DNA of 39,343 bases from a bacterium (GTDB taxonomy: Bacteria; Desulfobacterota; Anaeroferrophillalia; Anaeroferrophillales; Tharpellaceae), in assembly GCA_029932385.1 (NCBI GenBank), contig JAOZQE010000006.1, forward strand, positions 1 through 39,343. The letters run 5' to 3'. Shown piece by piece: positions 17,369-25,993 of this stretch. The translations under genes were made by a program, and so were the position numbers. The first letter of the stretch is position 1. The number at the start of each line of letters is the position of its first letter. The notes under the pieces were generated by a model. The model had not been told where the DNA came from and ran no database searches. It saw only the letters and a list, made by a program, of their open reading frames with translations.

Positions 17369-18379
17369 TTAACAAATTCTTGGTACCAGATCACCACTCG
17401 GTTGATCAATAATGCGTTCTCCCCCGATCAACGTCTTCATGATGACTCTTCCCGTCGGTTGATTTTCTTCAACCACCCGGCCGATAATTGCGGCATTTTT
17501 TCCTAAAGGGTCATGCTTCATAATCTGGATGACTTTTTCAGCCTCATCTGCCGGACAAAAGAGCAGCATTTTCCCCTCGTTAGCCAGAAACAGGGGTTCC
17601 AATCCGTAAATTTCAGCAAAACCGCGAACCTCTTCTTTGACCGGGAGAGATTTTTCCTCGATTTGCAGGTGGGTTCGAGATTGTTCGGCAAGCTCGGCCA
17701 GAACGCCACCGGCACCGCCCCGGGTGGCATCTCGCAGGCAGTGGATGTTGACGGAATTTTTTTGTAATTTTAGTACCAGGTGGTTCAGGGAGGAAGCATC
17801 AGAAATAATGGTGCTTTCGGGAAAACCCTCTTCTCGGGAAGTAATGACCGCCGCGCCATGATCGCCGATCGTGCCATTGACGATAATAAGATCATCCTTT
17901 TTAATCCGCTGTGGTCCAAATGGCAACTTTTCATGAACCCCAATTCCGGCGGTATTGATATAGATGCCGTCGGCCATACCTTTAGGAACGACCTTGGTGT
18001 CTCCGGTAACGATCTGAACTCCGGAAGATTGCGCAGCCGTAGCCATCGAGATAACGATTTTTTCAAGATCAGCCAATCGAAATCCCTCTTCAATGATAAA
18101 GCCCGCACTTAAATAGAGGGGGCAGGCTCCGGACATAGCGAGATCATTAACCGTGCCGTGTACGGCCAGTGATCCGATATTACCTCCGGGAAAAAAAATT
18201 GGATTGACAGTATAACTATCGGTTGTAAAACTTAGGCTTTTTTGATCAACGGTCAGCAGGGCGCTGTCATTGAGTGGTTCTAAATGAGAATTGCGGAAAT
18301 TTTTCAGAAAAAGGTCATGCACTAACTCAGATGTTAAGCGACCGCCACCACCGTGACCGAGCATTATCAAGTCATCCAT
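17369..18379 (-). CDS. hypE: Hydrogenase maturation factor HypE
   Basis: HypE (336 residues here, usual 330-350) dehydrates the S-carbamoyl group that HypF places on its C-terminal cysteine to make the thiocyanate that donates CN to the Fe of [NiFe] hydrogenase. The sequence ends VPRIC, so the essential terminal cysteine (Cys336) is present. The PurM-like ATP-binding features are the early GHGGGG, the DSYTVNPIFFPGGNIG stretch and the HGTVNDLAMSG segment. GDTKVV and RDATRGG complete the family pattern. It is the last gene of the ten-gene hydrogenase operon, 17 nt after hypF, and faces the TonB receptor gene convergently. The 99-bp gap to that gene shows no convincing terminator. Confidence 0.97.
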   Translation of the reverse strand: MDDLIMLGHGGGGRLTSELVHDLFLKNFRNSHLEPLNDSALLTVDQKSLSFTTDSYTVNPIFFPGGNIGSLAVHGTVNDLAMSGACPLYLSAGFIIEEGFRLADLEKIVISMATAAQSSGVQIVTGDTKVVPKGMADGIYINTAGIGVHEKLPFGPQRIKKDDLIIVNGTIGDHGAAVITSREEGFPESTIISDASSLNHLVLKLQKNSVNIHCLRDATRGGAGGVLAELAEQSRTHLQIEEKSLPVKEEVRGFAEIYGLEPLFLANEGKMLLFCPADEAEKVIQIMKHDPLGKNAAIIGRVVEENQPTGRVIMKTLIGGERIIDQPSGDLVPRIC

Positions 18380-18396
18380 AATTATTGAGTCCTTTC

Positions 18397-20790
18397 TTAT
18401 TTTGTATTTTTGGCCGCCATCTGCTGGGCCGCGATTAATGCTTGACCTAAAGCCAAACCGCCATCATTGGTAGGAACTTGACGGTGGTAATAGACTTTCA
18501 ATAAATGATTCTTGCTATCGTTATTTGCCGGCCATTGTTGACACCCTTCGAGGAGCAGGCGATTTTGAAAGCAGCCGCCACTTAAAACTACTCGATCAAG
18601 ATTGAAGCCAACCGACAATTTCTCCGCTGTGGTCATCAGAGCATCGATCAGGGAGTCGTGAAAAAGAGCCGCCAAAGCCTCACTGGAAGATCCGTTAAGG
18701 GAGAGTTCTGCAAGTTTTTCGATCATGGGTAAAAGGTTCAGTTGATAGTAGTATTCATTTTTTGGTTTCAGCTCTTCGGTCACTGTCCAAGGTAGCAGGG
18801 TTGCCCTTGAAGTTTTTTGGTTCTCGTGATCCCGGTGGAAATTCGTCGCCATGGCTTCGAGTTCAATGGCGGCTTGGCCCTCGTACTTGCACGCTTGGGA
18901 AAAACCGAGGATGGCGGCAACCCCATCAAAAAACCGTCCCAGGCTTGAGGTCAGAGGGTTGTTGACCGATTGTTTCAGTATTAAGGAAAGATCCTGATCG
19001 GAAAAAGATTCAGGAACAAATTTTAGTTCTCGGGATTTTTTCAGCCAATCATCAGGATCGGCCTGATTAAGCAGGCTTAAGCCAATGCGCCAAGGTTCGC
19101 GAATCGCTCTCTCACCACCCGGTAACGGAAAATAAACGAGTTGACCGAGTCGAGTAAAGCTGTTTTCCTCAACATGCAAGAATTCTCCGCCCCAGATATG
19201 ACCATCCGTACCATAGCCGGTACCATCCATGGCCAAACCTAAGACCGGACCGGAAATTTGGTTGTCAGCCATACAGCTGACGATGTGAGCGTGATGGTGC
19301 TGTACCCTGATAACGGTCTTGGCTGAAAGTGCTTTGGCAGCCACCGAACTATAATAGGCGGGATGCAGGTCGCAGGCGATGATTTCCGGTTGACAAGCAG
19401 CGATTTTTTCCATCAGCATAATATTTTCATGAAAAAAATCACGGGCCTGCGGGGTCTCCAAGTCACCAATATGGGGGGAACATAGGGCCTTCTCACCCGT
19501 TATCAGGCAGAGTGAGTTTTTGAGCTGGCCACCTAAGGCAAGAATCGCCGGCGACCGGTTTTTAAGGGCAATATTTTGTGGGACATAGCCCCGGGAACGT
19601 CGTAAAAGTTGCGCCTGCTGATTGACCACCATAACAACGGAGTCATCAAGGCGGACAACAATATCGCGATCATGAAGCAGGAAATAGTCGGCAATTCCTT
19701 TTAAACGCCACAGCGCTTCCAAGTTTCCGATGCAAATTGGTTCATCACTGATATTAGCACTGGTCATAACCAGCACCTTAATCTCCTCCTCAGCAAAGAG
19801 CAGGTGGTGAAGCGGTGTATAGGGCAGCATAATGCCGTAGCAGGAGAGACCCGGAGCTATAGCCGGTGATAATCGGTGGCTGTCCCCATCTTTAAGGCCA
19901 CTGTTTTTTTCAAGCAGGACAATTGGTCGAGCCGGGCTTAAGAGAAGTTTTTTTTCAGTCGCATTGATAGAGACAAGTTTTTCAACGGCGGCCAAATCTT
20001 TAACCATCAGAGCAAAAGGTTTAGCATTGCGTTGTTTCCGTTCACGAAGACGGTTGACGGCATCGTGGTTATCGGCGGCCACGGCCAGATGAAAACCACC
20101 GAGTCCCTTAAGGGCAATAATTTTACCCTCTTTGAGAAATTTTCCGGTTAAATGAAGTATGTCCGTCGTCGCTATTTTCTCTCCCTGAGCATCACATAAG
20201 GTCAGTTGCGGCCCACATTCCGGGCAGGCGGTGGCTTCGGCATGAAATCTACGGCTTTGAGGATCATCATATTCAGTCTGACATTTACGACAGAGAGGAA
20301 AGGCAGCCATCGAGGTTCTTTGTCGGTCATAAGGCAGATCGTTAACAATCGTCAGGCGCGGGCCACAGTCGGTACAATTGATAAACGGATAGCCAAAACG
20401 CCGATCAGCGGGATCGTTCATTTCGTTAAGGCAGGCCGGACAAGTTGCCATATCGGCCCCGATCGTGAGTTCATGCGAACCCTCTTGCGGGCTTTCCCAA
20501 ATTTCGAACGAATTGGATGAACTATGTTTGCCGGCAGGAACCCCTTTGGGGGGTATCTCTTGCTGAGTGAATTTATTTACGACTGCCGGAGCCGGCAGGG
20601 TTGAGAAGATTTGTTCCGTAAACCTGTCAACGTCTGTTTCCAAACCTTCGATCTCAACCCTTACCCCATCCGGTCGATTACAAACAAAGCCGGAAAGCCG
20701 CAGATCTGTGGCCAGGCGATAGATGTACGGGCGAAAACCGACTCCCTGGACAACGCCGGTAAAATGGAGACGTAATCTCTTTATTTTCAA
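18397..20790 (-). CDS. hypF: Carbamoyltransferase HypF
   Basis: HypF makes carbamoyl-adenylate from carbamoyl phosphate and ATP and transfers the carbamoyl group to HypE. All domains are visible in 797 residues: an N-terminal acylphosphatase domain (GVVQGVGFRPYIYRLA), two Cys4 zinc motifs (CPACLNEM...CTDCGP and CRKCQTEY...CPECGP, about residues 115-195), a YrdC-like domain (about 210-395), and a Kae1-like C-terminal domain with VQHHHAHIVSCMADN and ALDGTGYG-like LAMDGTGYGTDGHIWGG. The start is TTG (20788-20790), preceded by TTAGGG. No later ATG would keep the acylphosphatase domain, so TTG is credible. Stop-to-start spacing to hypB is 7 nt. Confidence 0.97.
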   Translation of the reverse strand: MKIKRLRLHFTGVVQGVGFRPYIYRLATDLRLSGFVCNRPDGVRVEIEGLETDVDRFTEQIFSTLPAPAVVNKFTQQEIPPKGVPAGKHSSSNSFEIWESPQEGSHELTIGADMATCPACLNEMNDPADRRFGYPFINCTDCGPRLTIVNDLPYDRQRTSMAAFPLCRKCQTEYDDPQSRRFHAEATACPECGPQLTLCDAQGEKIATTDILHLTGKFLKEGKIIALKGLGGFHLAVAADNHDAVNRLRERKQRNAKPFALMVKDLAAVEKLVSINATEKKLLLSPARPIVLLEKNSGLKDGDSHRLSPAIAPGLSCYGIMLPYTPLHHLLFAEEEIKVLVMTSANISDEPICIGNLEALWRLKGIADYFLLHDRDIVVRLDDSVVMVVNQQAQLLRRSRGYVPQNIALKNRSPAILALGGQLKNSLCLITGEKALCSPHIGDLETPQARDFFHENIMLMEKIAACQPEIIACDLHPAYYSSVAAKALSAKTVIRVQHHHAHIVSCMADNQISGPVLGLAMDGTGYGTDGHIWGGEFLHVEENSFTRLGQLVYFPLPGGERAIREPWRIGLSLLNQADPDDWLKKSRELKFVPESFSDQDLSLILKQSVNNPLTSSLGRFFDGVAAILGFSQACKYEGQAAIELEAMATNFHRDHENQKTSRATLLPWTVTEELKPKNEYYYQLNLLPMIEKLAELSLNGSSSEALAALFHDSLIDALMTTAEKLSVGFNLDRVVLSGGCFQNRLLLEGCQQWPANNDSKNHLLKVYYHRQVPTNDGGLALGQALIAAQQMAAKNTK

Positions 20791-20797
20791 TTTTGCC

Positions 20798-21469
20798 CTA
20801 ATCTTCTTTCTGATTATGCTGAAAATCTTCGATGGCTTTAGTCAGCCAGGCAAACCATTCTTTCAGGCCGTTATCCTCCTTGCATGAAACCTCAAAAATC
20901 TTGAGTTTGGGATTGATGGCATGAGCATCGTGCCGGGCTTTTTTTAGATCAAAATCGACGTAGGGGGCAAGATCGATCTTGTTGATCAGGAGCACTGATG
21001 ATTCAGCAAACATAAGTGGGTATTTAGCCGGTTTGTCAGCCCCTTCCGGCGTGCTTAAGATCATAATCTTGGCATTTTCACCAATCTTAAACTCTGCCGG
21101 ACAGACCAGGTTGCCGACATTTTCGGTAATCAGAAGATCAAGATTGTCAAAATCGAATGAGGGAAAAGTCTCCTTGATCATGTTGCCGTCAAGGTGGCAG
21201 GCGCCGCCGGTATTGATCTGGACGACCGGTATGTCGAGCTTGGCGATTCTTTCAGCATCGTAACTGTCCTGGATATCACCCTCAATAACCCCGATTTGAA
21301 AGTGCTCGCGCAAAGCCATGATCGTTTTTTCAACCAAAGTGGTTTTGCCCGCGCCCGGTGAACTCATCAGATTGATGACGTAAACTTTTTTTTCATCAAA
21401 AAAAGTGCGGTTATCTAAAGCAATCCGATTGTTGGCATCAAGGATATTGGTGACGACATTAATTTTCAT
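20798..21469 (-). CDS. hypB: Hydrogenase nickel-incorporation GTPase HypB
   Basis: The reading frame is open further upstream, but that part is the antisense shadow of hypD. The conserved start is the ATG at 21467-21469, giving 223 residues. The protein carries the P-loop SSPGAGKTTL, the GTPase-domain metal site (TGGACHLDG and NVGNLVCPAEF, Cys-His...Cys), and NKIDLA for guanine recognition. It lacks both the CxxCGC motif and the His-rich N-terminal stretch seen in some HypB proteins, so it has no nickel-storage segment. HypB works with HypA to deliver Ni to the large subunit. It follows hypD by 13 nt and precedes hypF. Confidence 0.96.
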   Translation of the reverse strand: MKINVVTNILDANNRIALDNRTFFDEKKVYVINLMSSPGAGKTTLVEKTIMALREHFQIGVIEGDIQDSYDAERIAKLDIPVVQINTGGACHLDGNMIKETFPSFDFDNLDLLITENVGNLVCPAEFKIGENAKIMILSTPEGADKPAKYPLMFAESSVLLINKIDLAPYVDFDLKKARHDAHAINPKLKIFEVSCKEDNGLKEWFAWLTKAIEDFQHNQKED

Positions 21470-21482
21470 ATTGATGTTTTCC

Positions 21483-22577
21483 TTAAGTTGTTGGATAGCG
21501 AAAAAAGGCGGCACAACAGCCTTCATTTGAGACCATACAGGGGCCAAAAGGGGTTGCCGGGGTGCAAGCGGCACCAAAAAGAGTACATTCGGAAGGTTCG
21601 ATGAGGCCGCGTAAAACCTCGCCGCAACGGCAGGCGCGATTAGCTTGACTGTTGATCTTGGGAATTGAAAAATGGCTCTGGGCATCGAAAGCCGCAAACT
21701 TTTCTCTTAAGACCAAGCCGCTTTCGGGAATCTTGCCTAAGCCCCGCCAGTTGACGGTTGCCGGCTGGAAAACTTCATCCATAATAGTTCTGGCTTTCGG
21801 GTTCCCTTCATTTTTCACCCCACGATGGTATTGTATCTTAACCTCTGTAACCCCATTCGTCAACTCTTCCAGGATTAGATATATCCCTTCAAGAATATCA
21901 ACCGGTTCAAAGCCGGTAATAACTGCGGCCCGGTTCGTCTTGATAATGAAATCATAGGCCTGGGCTCCGATAATCGTACTGACGTGGCCGGGGCAGAGAA
22001 ATCCGTCAATTTTGAGCTCTTCTTCAGCCAGCAGGAGACGCATTACCGGCGGCATCAGTTTGTGGCTGCAAAATATAAAGAAATTGGTGATGCCCAGTTT
22101 TTTGGCTTGGAGGACAGCTGCGGCAACGGTGGGAGAGGTGGTTTCAAAACCAATGCCCATAAAAACAATTTTTTGCTGAGGATTGATTTTGGCCAGGGCC
22201 ACGGCGTCAAGGGCGGAGTGGACGGTTTTTATCCGGGCTCCAGCAGCCCGGATTTTCTCCAGTGATTTGCCGTGGCTGCCGGGTACTCTGAGGAGATCGC
22301 CATAGCTGGCAAAGATAATGTTTGGCTGGGCCGCGAGCCAGAGAGCCTGGTCGACATCCTCAATCGAAGTAACGCAGACCGGACAGCCAGGGCCGGAGAC
22401 CAGACGAATATTGTCGGGCAGAAGTTGGCGTATGCCGAAACGGCTAATGGCGGTAGTGTGACTGCCGCAGACTTCCATAATTGTAATTGGCTTGGTTAGG
22501 TCAGCCGCTCTTTTTTTGATCTTTTGCAGCAATCCCTGAACCAGTTCCGGAGACCGGTACTCATCAATATATTTCAT
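21483..22577 (-). CDS. hypD: Fe-S scaffold protein HypD
   Basis: HypD forms the scaffold, with HypC, on which Fe(CN)2CO is assembled. The true start is the ATG at 22575-22577 (MKYIDEYRSPELVQ), giving 364 residues; the frame extends upstream through hypC without meaning. Conserved cysteine motifs are all present: EVCGSHTTAISRFG, SGPGCPVC, DGFLCPGHVS, and a C-terminal [4Fe-4S] region beginning CRCGEVLRG and continuing through ECTLFGAAC and GPCMVSNEG. The start overlaps the end of hypC by 14 nt, indicating translational coupling between two proteins that form one complex. Confidence 0.97.
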   Translation of the reverse strand: MKYIDEYRSPELVQGLLQKIKKRAADLTKPITIMEVCGSHTTAISRFGIRQLLPDNIRLVSGPGCPVCVTSIEDVDQALWLAAQPNIIFASYGDLLRVPGSHGKSLEKIRAAGARIKTVHSALDAVALAKINPQQKIVFMGIGFETTSPTVAAAVLQAKKLGITNFFIFCSHKLMPPVMRLLLAEEELKIDGFLCPGHVSTIIGAQAYDFIIKTNRAAVITGFEPVDILEGIYLILEELTNGVTEVKIQYHRGVKNEGNPKARTIMDEVFQPATVNWRGLGKIPESGLVLREKFAAFDAQSHFSIPKINSQANRACRCGEVLRGLIEPSECTLFGAACTPATPFGPCMVSNEGCCAAFFRYPTT

Positions 22578-22797
22578 TATCGATGATCTCCTGGAGCAGC
22601 GCCAAACTCTTTTGGGCCTCTTCAGTATCGATTTTATGGATGGCAAAACCGGCATGACAAAGGAGATAGTCATCAAGACTGACGGCTTCATCGAGCAGGT
22701 CAAGCGACACCTCACGTTTAGTCCCGCCGATCTCAATGACAGCCAGACAGTCATCTTCTTTAAAGGCGATAATCCGCCCGGGAAAACTTATGCACAT
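22564..22797 (-). CDS. hypC: Hydrogenase maturation chaperone HypC
   Basis: The 77-residue protein begins MCISFPGRI, with the essential cysteine directly after the initiator methionine, which binds the iron of the Fe(CN)2CO precursor with HypD. It also has the conserved VSLDLLDEA segment and the C-terminal GYVLVHAGFAI-like DYLLCHAGFAIHKID. Length is normal for HypC/HupF/HybG proteins. It overlaps hypD by 14 nt and starts 1 nt after the hypA stop codon. Only one HypC-type chaperone gene is seen in the window, so it probably serves this single hydrogenase. Confidence 0.97.
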   Translation of the reverse strand: MCISFPGRIIAFKEDDCLAVIEIGGTKREVSLDLLDEAVSLDDYLLCHAGFAIHKIDTEEAQKSLALLQEIIDNEIY

Positions 22798-22798
22798 A

Positions 22799-23146
22799 TC
22801 AATCTACATCCAATTCTAAAAGCTGTAGTTCCTGCCAACCTTCGGTTACCGTGACCTGATCTCCCTGACAATGAGGGCAAATGGTCGGGTCGGCATCTTT
22901 ACTGGTGAATTCCTGGTTACAATCAAAACAGTGAACTTTCAGGGGGAGAATAGTTAGTTCCATTTGGGCTTGGTCACAGATACTATTGTTGGCGAGGGTC
23001 TTAAAAGCAAAATCAAGGGCGGCAGGTTCCACAGAAGAGAGGCGCCCGCAGGAGAGATTTACCTGATTGACTTTGGTGAATCCGTGTTCTTTTGCCTGTT
23101 CATCGATAATTGTTAACAGGGATTGGACGAGGGATAGTTCATGCAC
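22799..23146 (-). CDS. hypA: Hydrogenase nickel-insertion protein HypA
   Basis: HypA delivers nickel to the large subunit and needs the N-terminal Met-His-Glu as its Ni site. I therefore place the start at the GTG at 23144-23146, which gives MHELSLVQSLL and 115 residues, the normal length. The ATG at 23182 would add twelve residues and bury the nickel site. This GTG lies 2 nt after the protease stop codon, which fits the tight operon. The zinc domain is present with CFDCNQEF and ICPHCQGD (two CxxC pairs). The upstream ribosome-binding site is weak (GAGAAG), which suggests coupling with the preceding gene. Confidence 0.95.
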   Translation of the reverse strand: MHELSLVQSLLTIIDEQAKEHGFTKVNQVNLSCGRLSSVEPAALDFAFKTLANNSICDQAQMELTILPLKVHCFDCNQEFTSKDADPTICPHCQGDQVTVTEGWQELQLLELDVD

Positions 23147-23148
23147 TT

Positions 23149-23634
23149 TTAAGCTTCTCGTCGGTTTGGCACCAATTGCCATCCGGACAATTCTTTAAGA
23201 AAAAGTTTCTCCATGGCAGGGTATGAACTATACATGATCGGGGTCATGGTTGGATTCATCTCACCACCGTAATCTTGAGGGGTAATGCAGAGAAAGATGG
23301 TCTCAGGCAACTTATCCATTAACTCAGCTTTAATTAAGACATCAAAAAATTCAACCTCATGAGCTGAGGTTGGAGCGGGTAGATAAAGTTCCATCTCGGT
23401 CTGGGTGAAGCGGTAGATGGAGCCCGGTTGGTCATCACTTTTAATAATGTCAATAACCAACAGACGATCACAGGAGCTTATGGTATCAAGTAAGCCGTAG
23501 CCGAGGGTTCCTCCATCGACAAGTTTAACGTTTTCGGGAAAATGGTAGGTCTTCTCCATCTCATTAAGAAAATGGACACCGAAACCTTCATCACGAAGAA
23601 GCGTGTTGCCTAAGCCCAAAATGGTTGTTCGCAT
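23149..23634 (-). CDS. hyaD: [NiFe] hydrogenase maturation endopeptidase (HyaD/HynC type)
   Basis: The 161-residue protein starts MRTTILGLGNTLLRDEGFG, the signature of M52 peptidases. The nickel-recognising residues are visible: Glu16 in RDEGFG, the Asp of VIDIIKSD and the His of TSAHEVEF. After nickel insertion it removes the C-terminal tail of the large subunit, here the 15 residues after His542. It lies 5 nt downstream of the cytochrome b gene and directly before hypA. The gene name follows the hya-type order and is by analogy. Confidence 0.93.
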   Translation of the reverse strand: MRTTILGLGNTLLRDEGFGVHFLNEMEKTYHFPENVKLVDGGTLGYGLLDTISSCDRLLVIDIIKSDDQPGSIYRFTQTEMELYLPAPTSAHEVEFFDVLIKAELMDKLPETIFLCITPQDYGGEMNPTMTPIMYSSYPAMEKLFLKELSGWQLVPNRREA

Positions 23635-23639
23635 ATCGC

Positions 23640-24305
23640 TTAATTCTCTCTGCGAAAGACCCGGCCACTGACCATCGATGAGATTGTGCCCTCTTTGTAA
23701 ACGATATCAATCCAGATCGCCATATAGACATGCACTATGATAAAAAGGATAAAACCCCAAGCTATGATATGATGGATCAGGCGCACTCCAGCGAGGCCGA
23801 CCATGGCAATTTCAACCGGCTTCAAGAGGTCTCCTACCCAGGCACTCAGCCCAGCATGGTAGTTGGCCCCAACCATTACCAAACCTGTCAGGATAATCAT
23901 GAACTGTAAGAAAATCAGCCCGGTGTAAGCCAGTGATTGCAGGGGACCGTACTGGTATTCATGTTCAGGTTTTTCATCAGAGATGAGCAGGTAGAATTTT
24001 ACTTGAGTTAGCAAATTGTCAAGACTGGTCCAGGCCAGAAGATCGGTCCAACTGGCGTGAAATTTTGCGAAGAGTCCAAGATAGGCACGCCAGAGCATGA
24101 GAAAAGTCAGGAAAATCCCGAAAAACGTATGCAGGGTACGGATGTTTCCCATATAGAATTTATCGGCTGTGACTCCAGCTCCGCAGGAGAGCGGGTAGGC
24201 GATATAAAAACCGGTGATCAATAGAGTAAAAACCGACAACACTACCGACCAGTGAATCAGGCGAATCGAGAGCCACCACTCTTTTTTCATACTTATTTTA
24301 GACAT
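23640..24305 (-). CDS. hyaC: Ni/Fe-hydrogenase b-type cytochrome subunit
   Basis: The 221-residue integral membrane protein has four or five hydrophobic segments. Probable haem ligands lie in IRLIHWSVVLSVFTLL, RTLHTFFGIFLTF and RLIHHIIAWGFILFIIVHVY, the usual arrangement in HyaC/HupC proteins. It anchors the hydrogenase heterodimer on the periplasmic face and passes electrons from H2 to the quinone pool. It lies 9 nt after the large-subunit gene. Its presence rather than an Isp2 or ferredoxin-type subunit points to a simple membrane-bound uptake enzyme. Confidence 0.94.
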   Translation of the reverse strand: MSKISMKKEWWLSIRLIHWSVVLSVFTLLITGFYIAYPLSCGAGVTADKFYMGNIRTLHTFFGIFLTFLMLWRAYLGLFAKFHASWTDLLAWTSLDNLLTQVKFYLLISDEKPEHEYQYGPLQSLAYTGLIFLQFMIILTGLVMVGANYHAGLSAWVGDLLKPVEIAMVGLAGVRLIHHIIAWGFILFIIVHVYMAIWIDIVYKEGTISSMVSGRVFRREN

Positions 24306-24314
24306 TACAGGCTC

Positions 24315-25988
24315 CTAGAGAATTTTGAACTTACCTATTTCACGCCCCTTGAAGTCGATAACATGAACTGCGCAGGCCATACAGGGATCAAATGAGTGGA
24401 TGGTGCGCAAAATTTCCAGGGGTTGATTGATATCCGCCATATGGGTTCCAATCAGAGACTCTTCATAGGGCCCGCGAATCTTTTTCAAATCCCGGGGCGA
24501 GCAATTCCAGGTTGAAGGGACCACAGCCTGATAGTTGCTGATGACCTGGTTTTCGATCTTCAACCAGTGACCGAGAGAGCCCCGAGGAACTTCAGTCAGG
24601 CCCCGTCCCTGACCGCTCTGCGGCACATCACAGCGGGTCCAGGTGCGCTTGTCACCAGCCTTTAAGTTGCCTGCCAGTTCATTGATCCAGGTTTCAGTAT
24701 GATCGGCGACAAGCTTGGTTTCAAGACCCCGGGCGACAGTTCTTCCCAACGTCGAAAAAAGGACGGAGGCCGGAAGCCCTGTGGCCTTTAAGGTACTGTC
24801 AACCAAGGGTTTGATTCGTTTGTCGCCTTGGGCGTAACCGACAATAAAACGGGCCAGAGGGCCGGTCTCAAAGGGTAGGTCATCATAGCGCGGGGCTTTG
24901 CACCAGGTATATTTCTCGTCACCCTTGACTTGGCCCTTATCGTCTAAACCGGTGTATTGGGGGTCGGTTTTGCCATCGTAGGGATGCAGCTTTTCGTTGC
25001 CAACATACCAGGAGTGAGCAACTTCTTCAGTTATTTTGGCTTCATCCAGGGGTAGTGGATTTGCCAGATCAGCCCCTTTGATGACCCCTTTGGGCAACAG
25101 AACTTCATTCCATTGATCATCCAGGGGGAAGCCGCCGTAAGAGAGATAGTTTTTAACGCTGGCCCCGACACCGGCGAGTCCTTCATCTTTATAGTAGGTA
25201 CCGGCGATCAGAAGATCTGGAATATAAGCAGTATCAATAAAATTTTGTACCTCTTTCAGGCGGAAAAGGAATTCACCGATGCGATGGGCATCCTGGATAT
25301 CCATGACGCAGGTGACGCCGCCGGCGACCAAAGTCTGGGGATGGGGATTTTTACCGCCAAAAATTGCCTGCATCTGGCCGCCGATCTTGGCAATGTGCAG
25401 AGCATCAAGATAATGGGAGGCGATTACGAGATTGGCTTCCGGCGGTAGCTTAAATGAGGCATTGCCCCAATAAGCATTGGCAAAGGGACCTAAACGACCC
25501 GATTTGACAAATTTAGTCAGGCGTTTCTGGACGGCTCGATAATGGGTCTCCGAGCAGTTGTAAGGGTTGTCGTGGTAGCTTTTTGCCAGTTCAACCGTTT
25601 TTCCCGGGTCAGCCGAGAGGGCACTGACAATATCACACCAGTCAAGACCATGCAGATGATAAAAATGCATGATATGGTCGACTATATACTGGGAAGATTT
25701 GATCAGATTGCGAACGATGCGGGCATTGGGTGGTGGTGTAACCTTGAAAGCGTCTTCGCAGGCTAAAATGCTGGCTTCATAGTGGGAGTAAGTACAGACG
25801 CCGCAGATACGTTGGGTGATAAGGCCGGCATCGCGCGGATCACGGCCTTTTAAAATAGTTTCAATGCCGCGCCACAAGGTGATTGAACTCCAGGCATCGC
25901 GGATAATATTTTTTTCGTCTACTTCAACCTCGATCCGAAGATGTCCTTCAATTCTGGTGATCGGGTCAACGATAATTCTTTTAGCCAT
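24315..25988 (-). CDS. hyaB: [NiFe] hydrogenase large subunit, group 1
   Basis: The 557-residue subunit carries the NiFe active site. L1 is RICGVCTYSH with Cys62 and Cys65. L2 is DPCMACAVH with Cys536 and Cys539, and His542 is the last residue of the mature chain, followed by a 15-residue tail (VIDFKGREIGKFKIL) for the maturation protease. The N-terminus RIIVDPITRIEGHLRIEVEVD is also diagnostic. No selenocysteine codon is used. The pair of RICGVC and DPCxxCxxH with a separate cytochrome b gene identifies a group 1 respiratory uptake enzyme; the exact subgroup needs a tree. It is carried across the membrane with the small subunit. It follows that gene by 5 nt. Confidence 0.97.
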   Translation of the reverse strand: MAKRIIVDPITRIEGHLRIEVEVDEKNIIRDAWSSITLWRGIETILKGRDPRDAGLITQRICGVCTYSHYEASILACEDAFKVTPPPNARIVRNLIKSSQYIVDHIMHFYHLHGLDWCDIVSALSADPGKTVELAKSYHDNPYNCSETHYRAVQKRLTKFVKSGRLGPFANAYWGNASFKLPPEANLVIASHYLDALHIAKIGGQMQAIFGGKNPHPQTLVAGGVTCVMDIQDAHRIGEFLFRLKEVQNFIDTAYIPDLLIAGTYYKDEGLAGVGASVKNYLSYGGFPLDDQWNEVLLPKGVIKGADLANPLPLDEAKITEEVAHSWYVGNEKLHPYDGKTDPQYTGLDDKGQVKGDEKYTWCKAPRYDDLPFETGPLARFIVGYAQGDKRIKPLVDSTLKATGLPASVLFSTLGRTVARGLETKLVADHTETWINELAGNLKAGDKRTWTRCDVPQSGQGRGLTEVPRGSLGHWLKIENQVISNYQAVVPSTWNCSPRDLKKIRGPYEESLIGTHMADINQPLEILRTIHSFDPCMACAVHVIDFKGREIGKFKIL

Positions 25989-25993
25989 TTTAT

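Noticed and set aside
21470-21697. N-terminal extension of HypB (76 extra codons)
   Set aside because: The extension is the antisense shadow of the hypD C-terminus; conserved HypB sequence begins at the ATG at 21469.
22578-22754. N-terminal extension of HypD (59 extra codons)
   Set aside because: It overlaps hypC in another frame and has no HypD character; the family start is the ATG at 22577.
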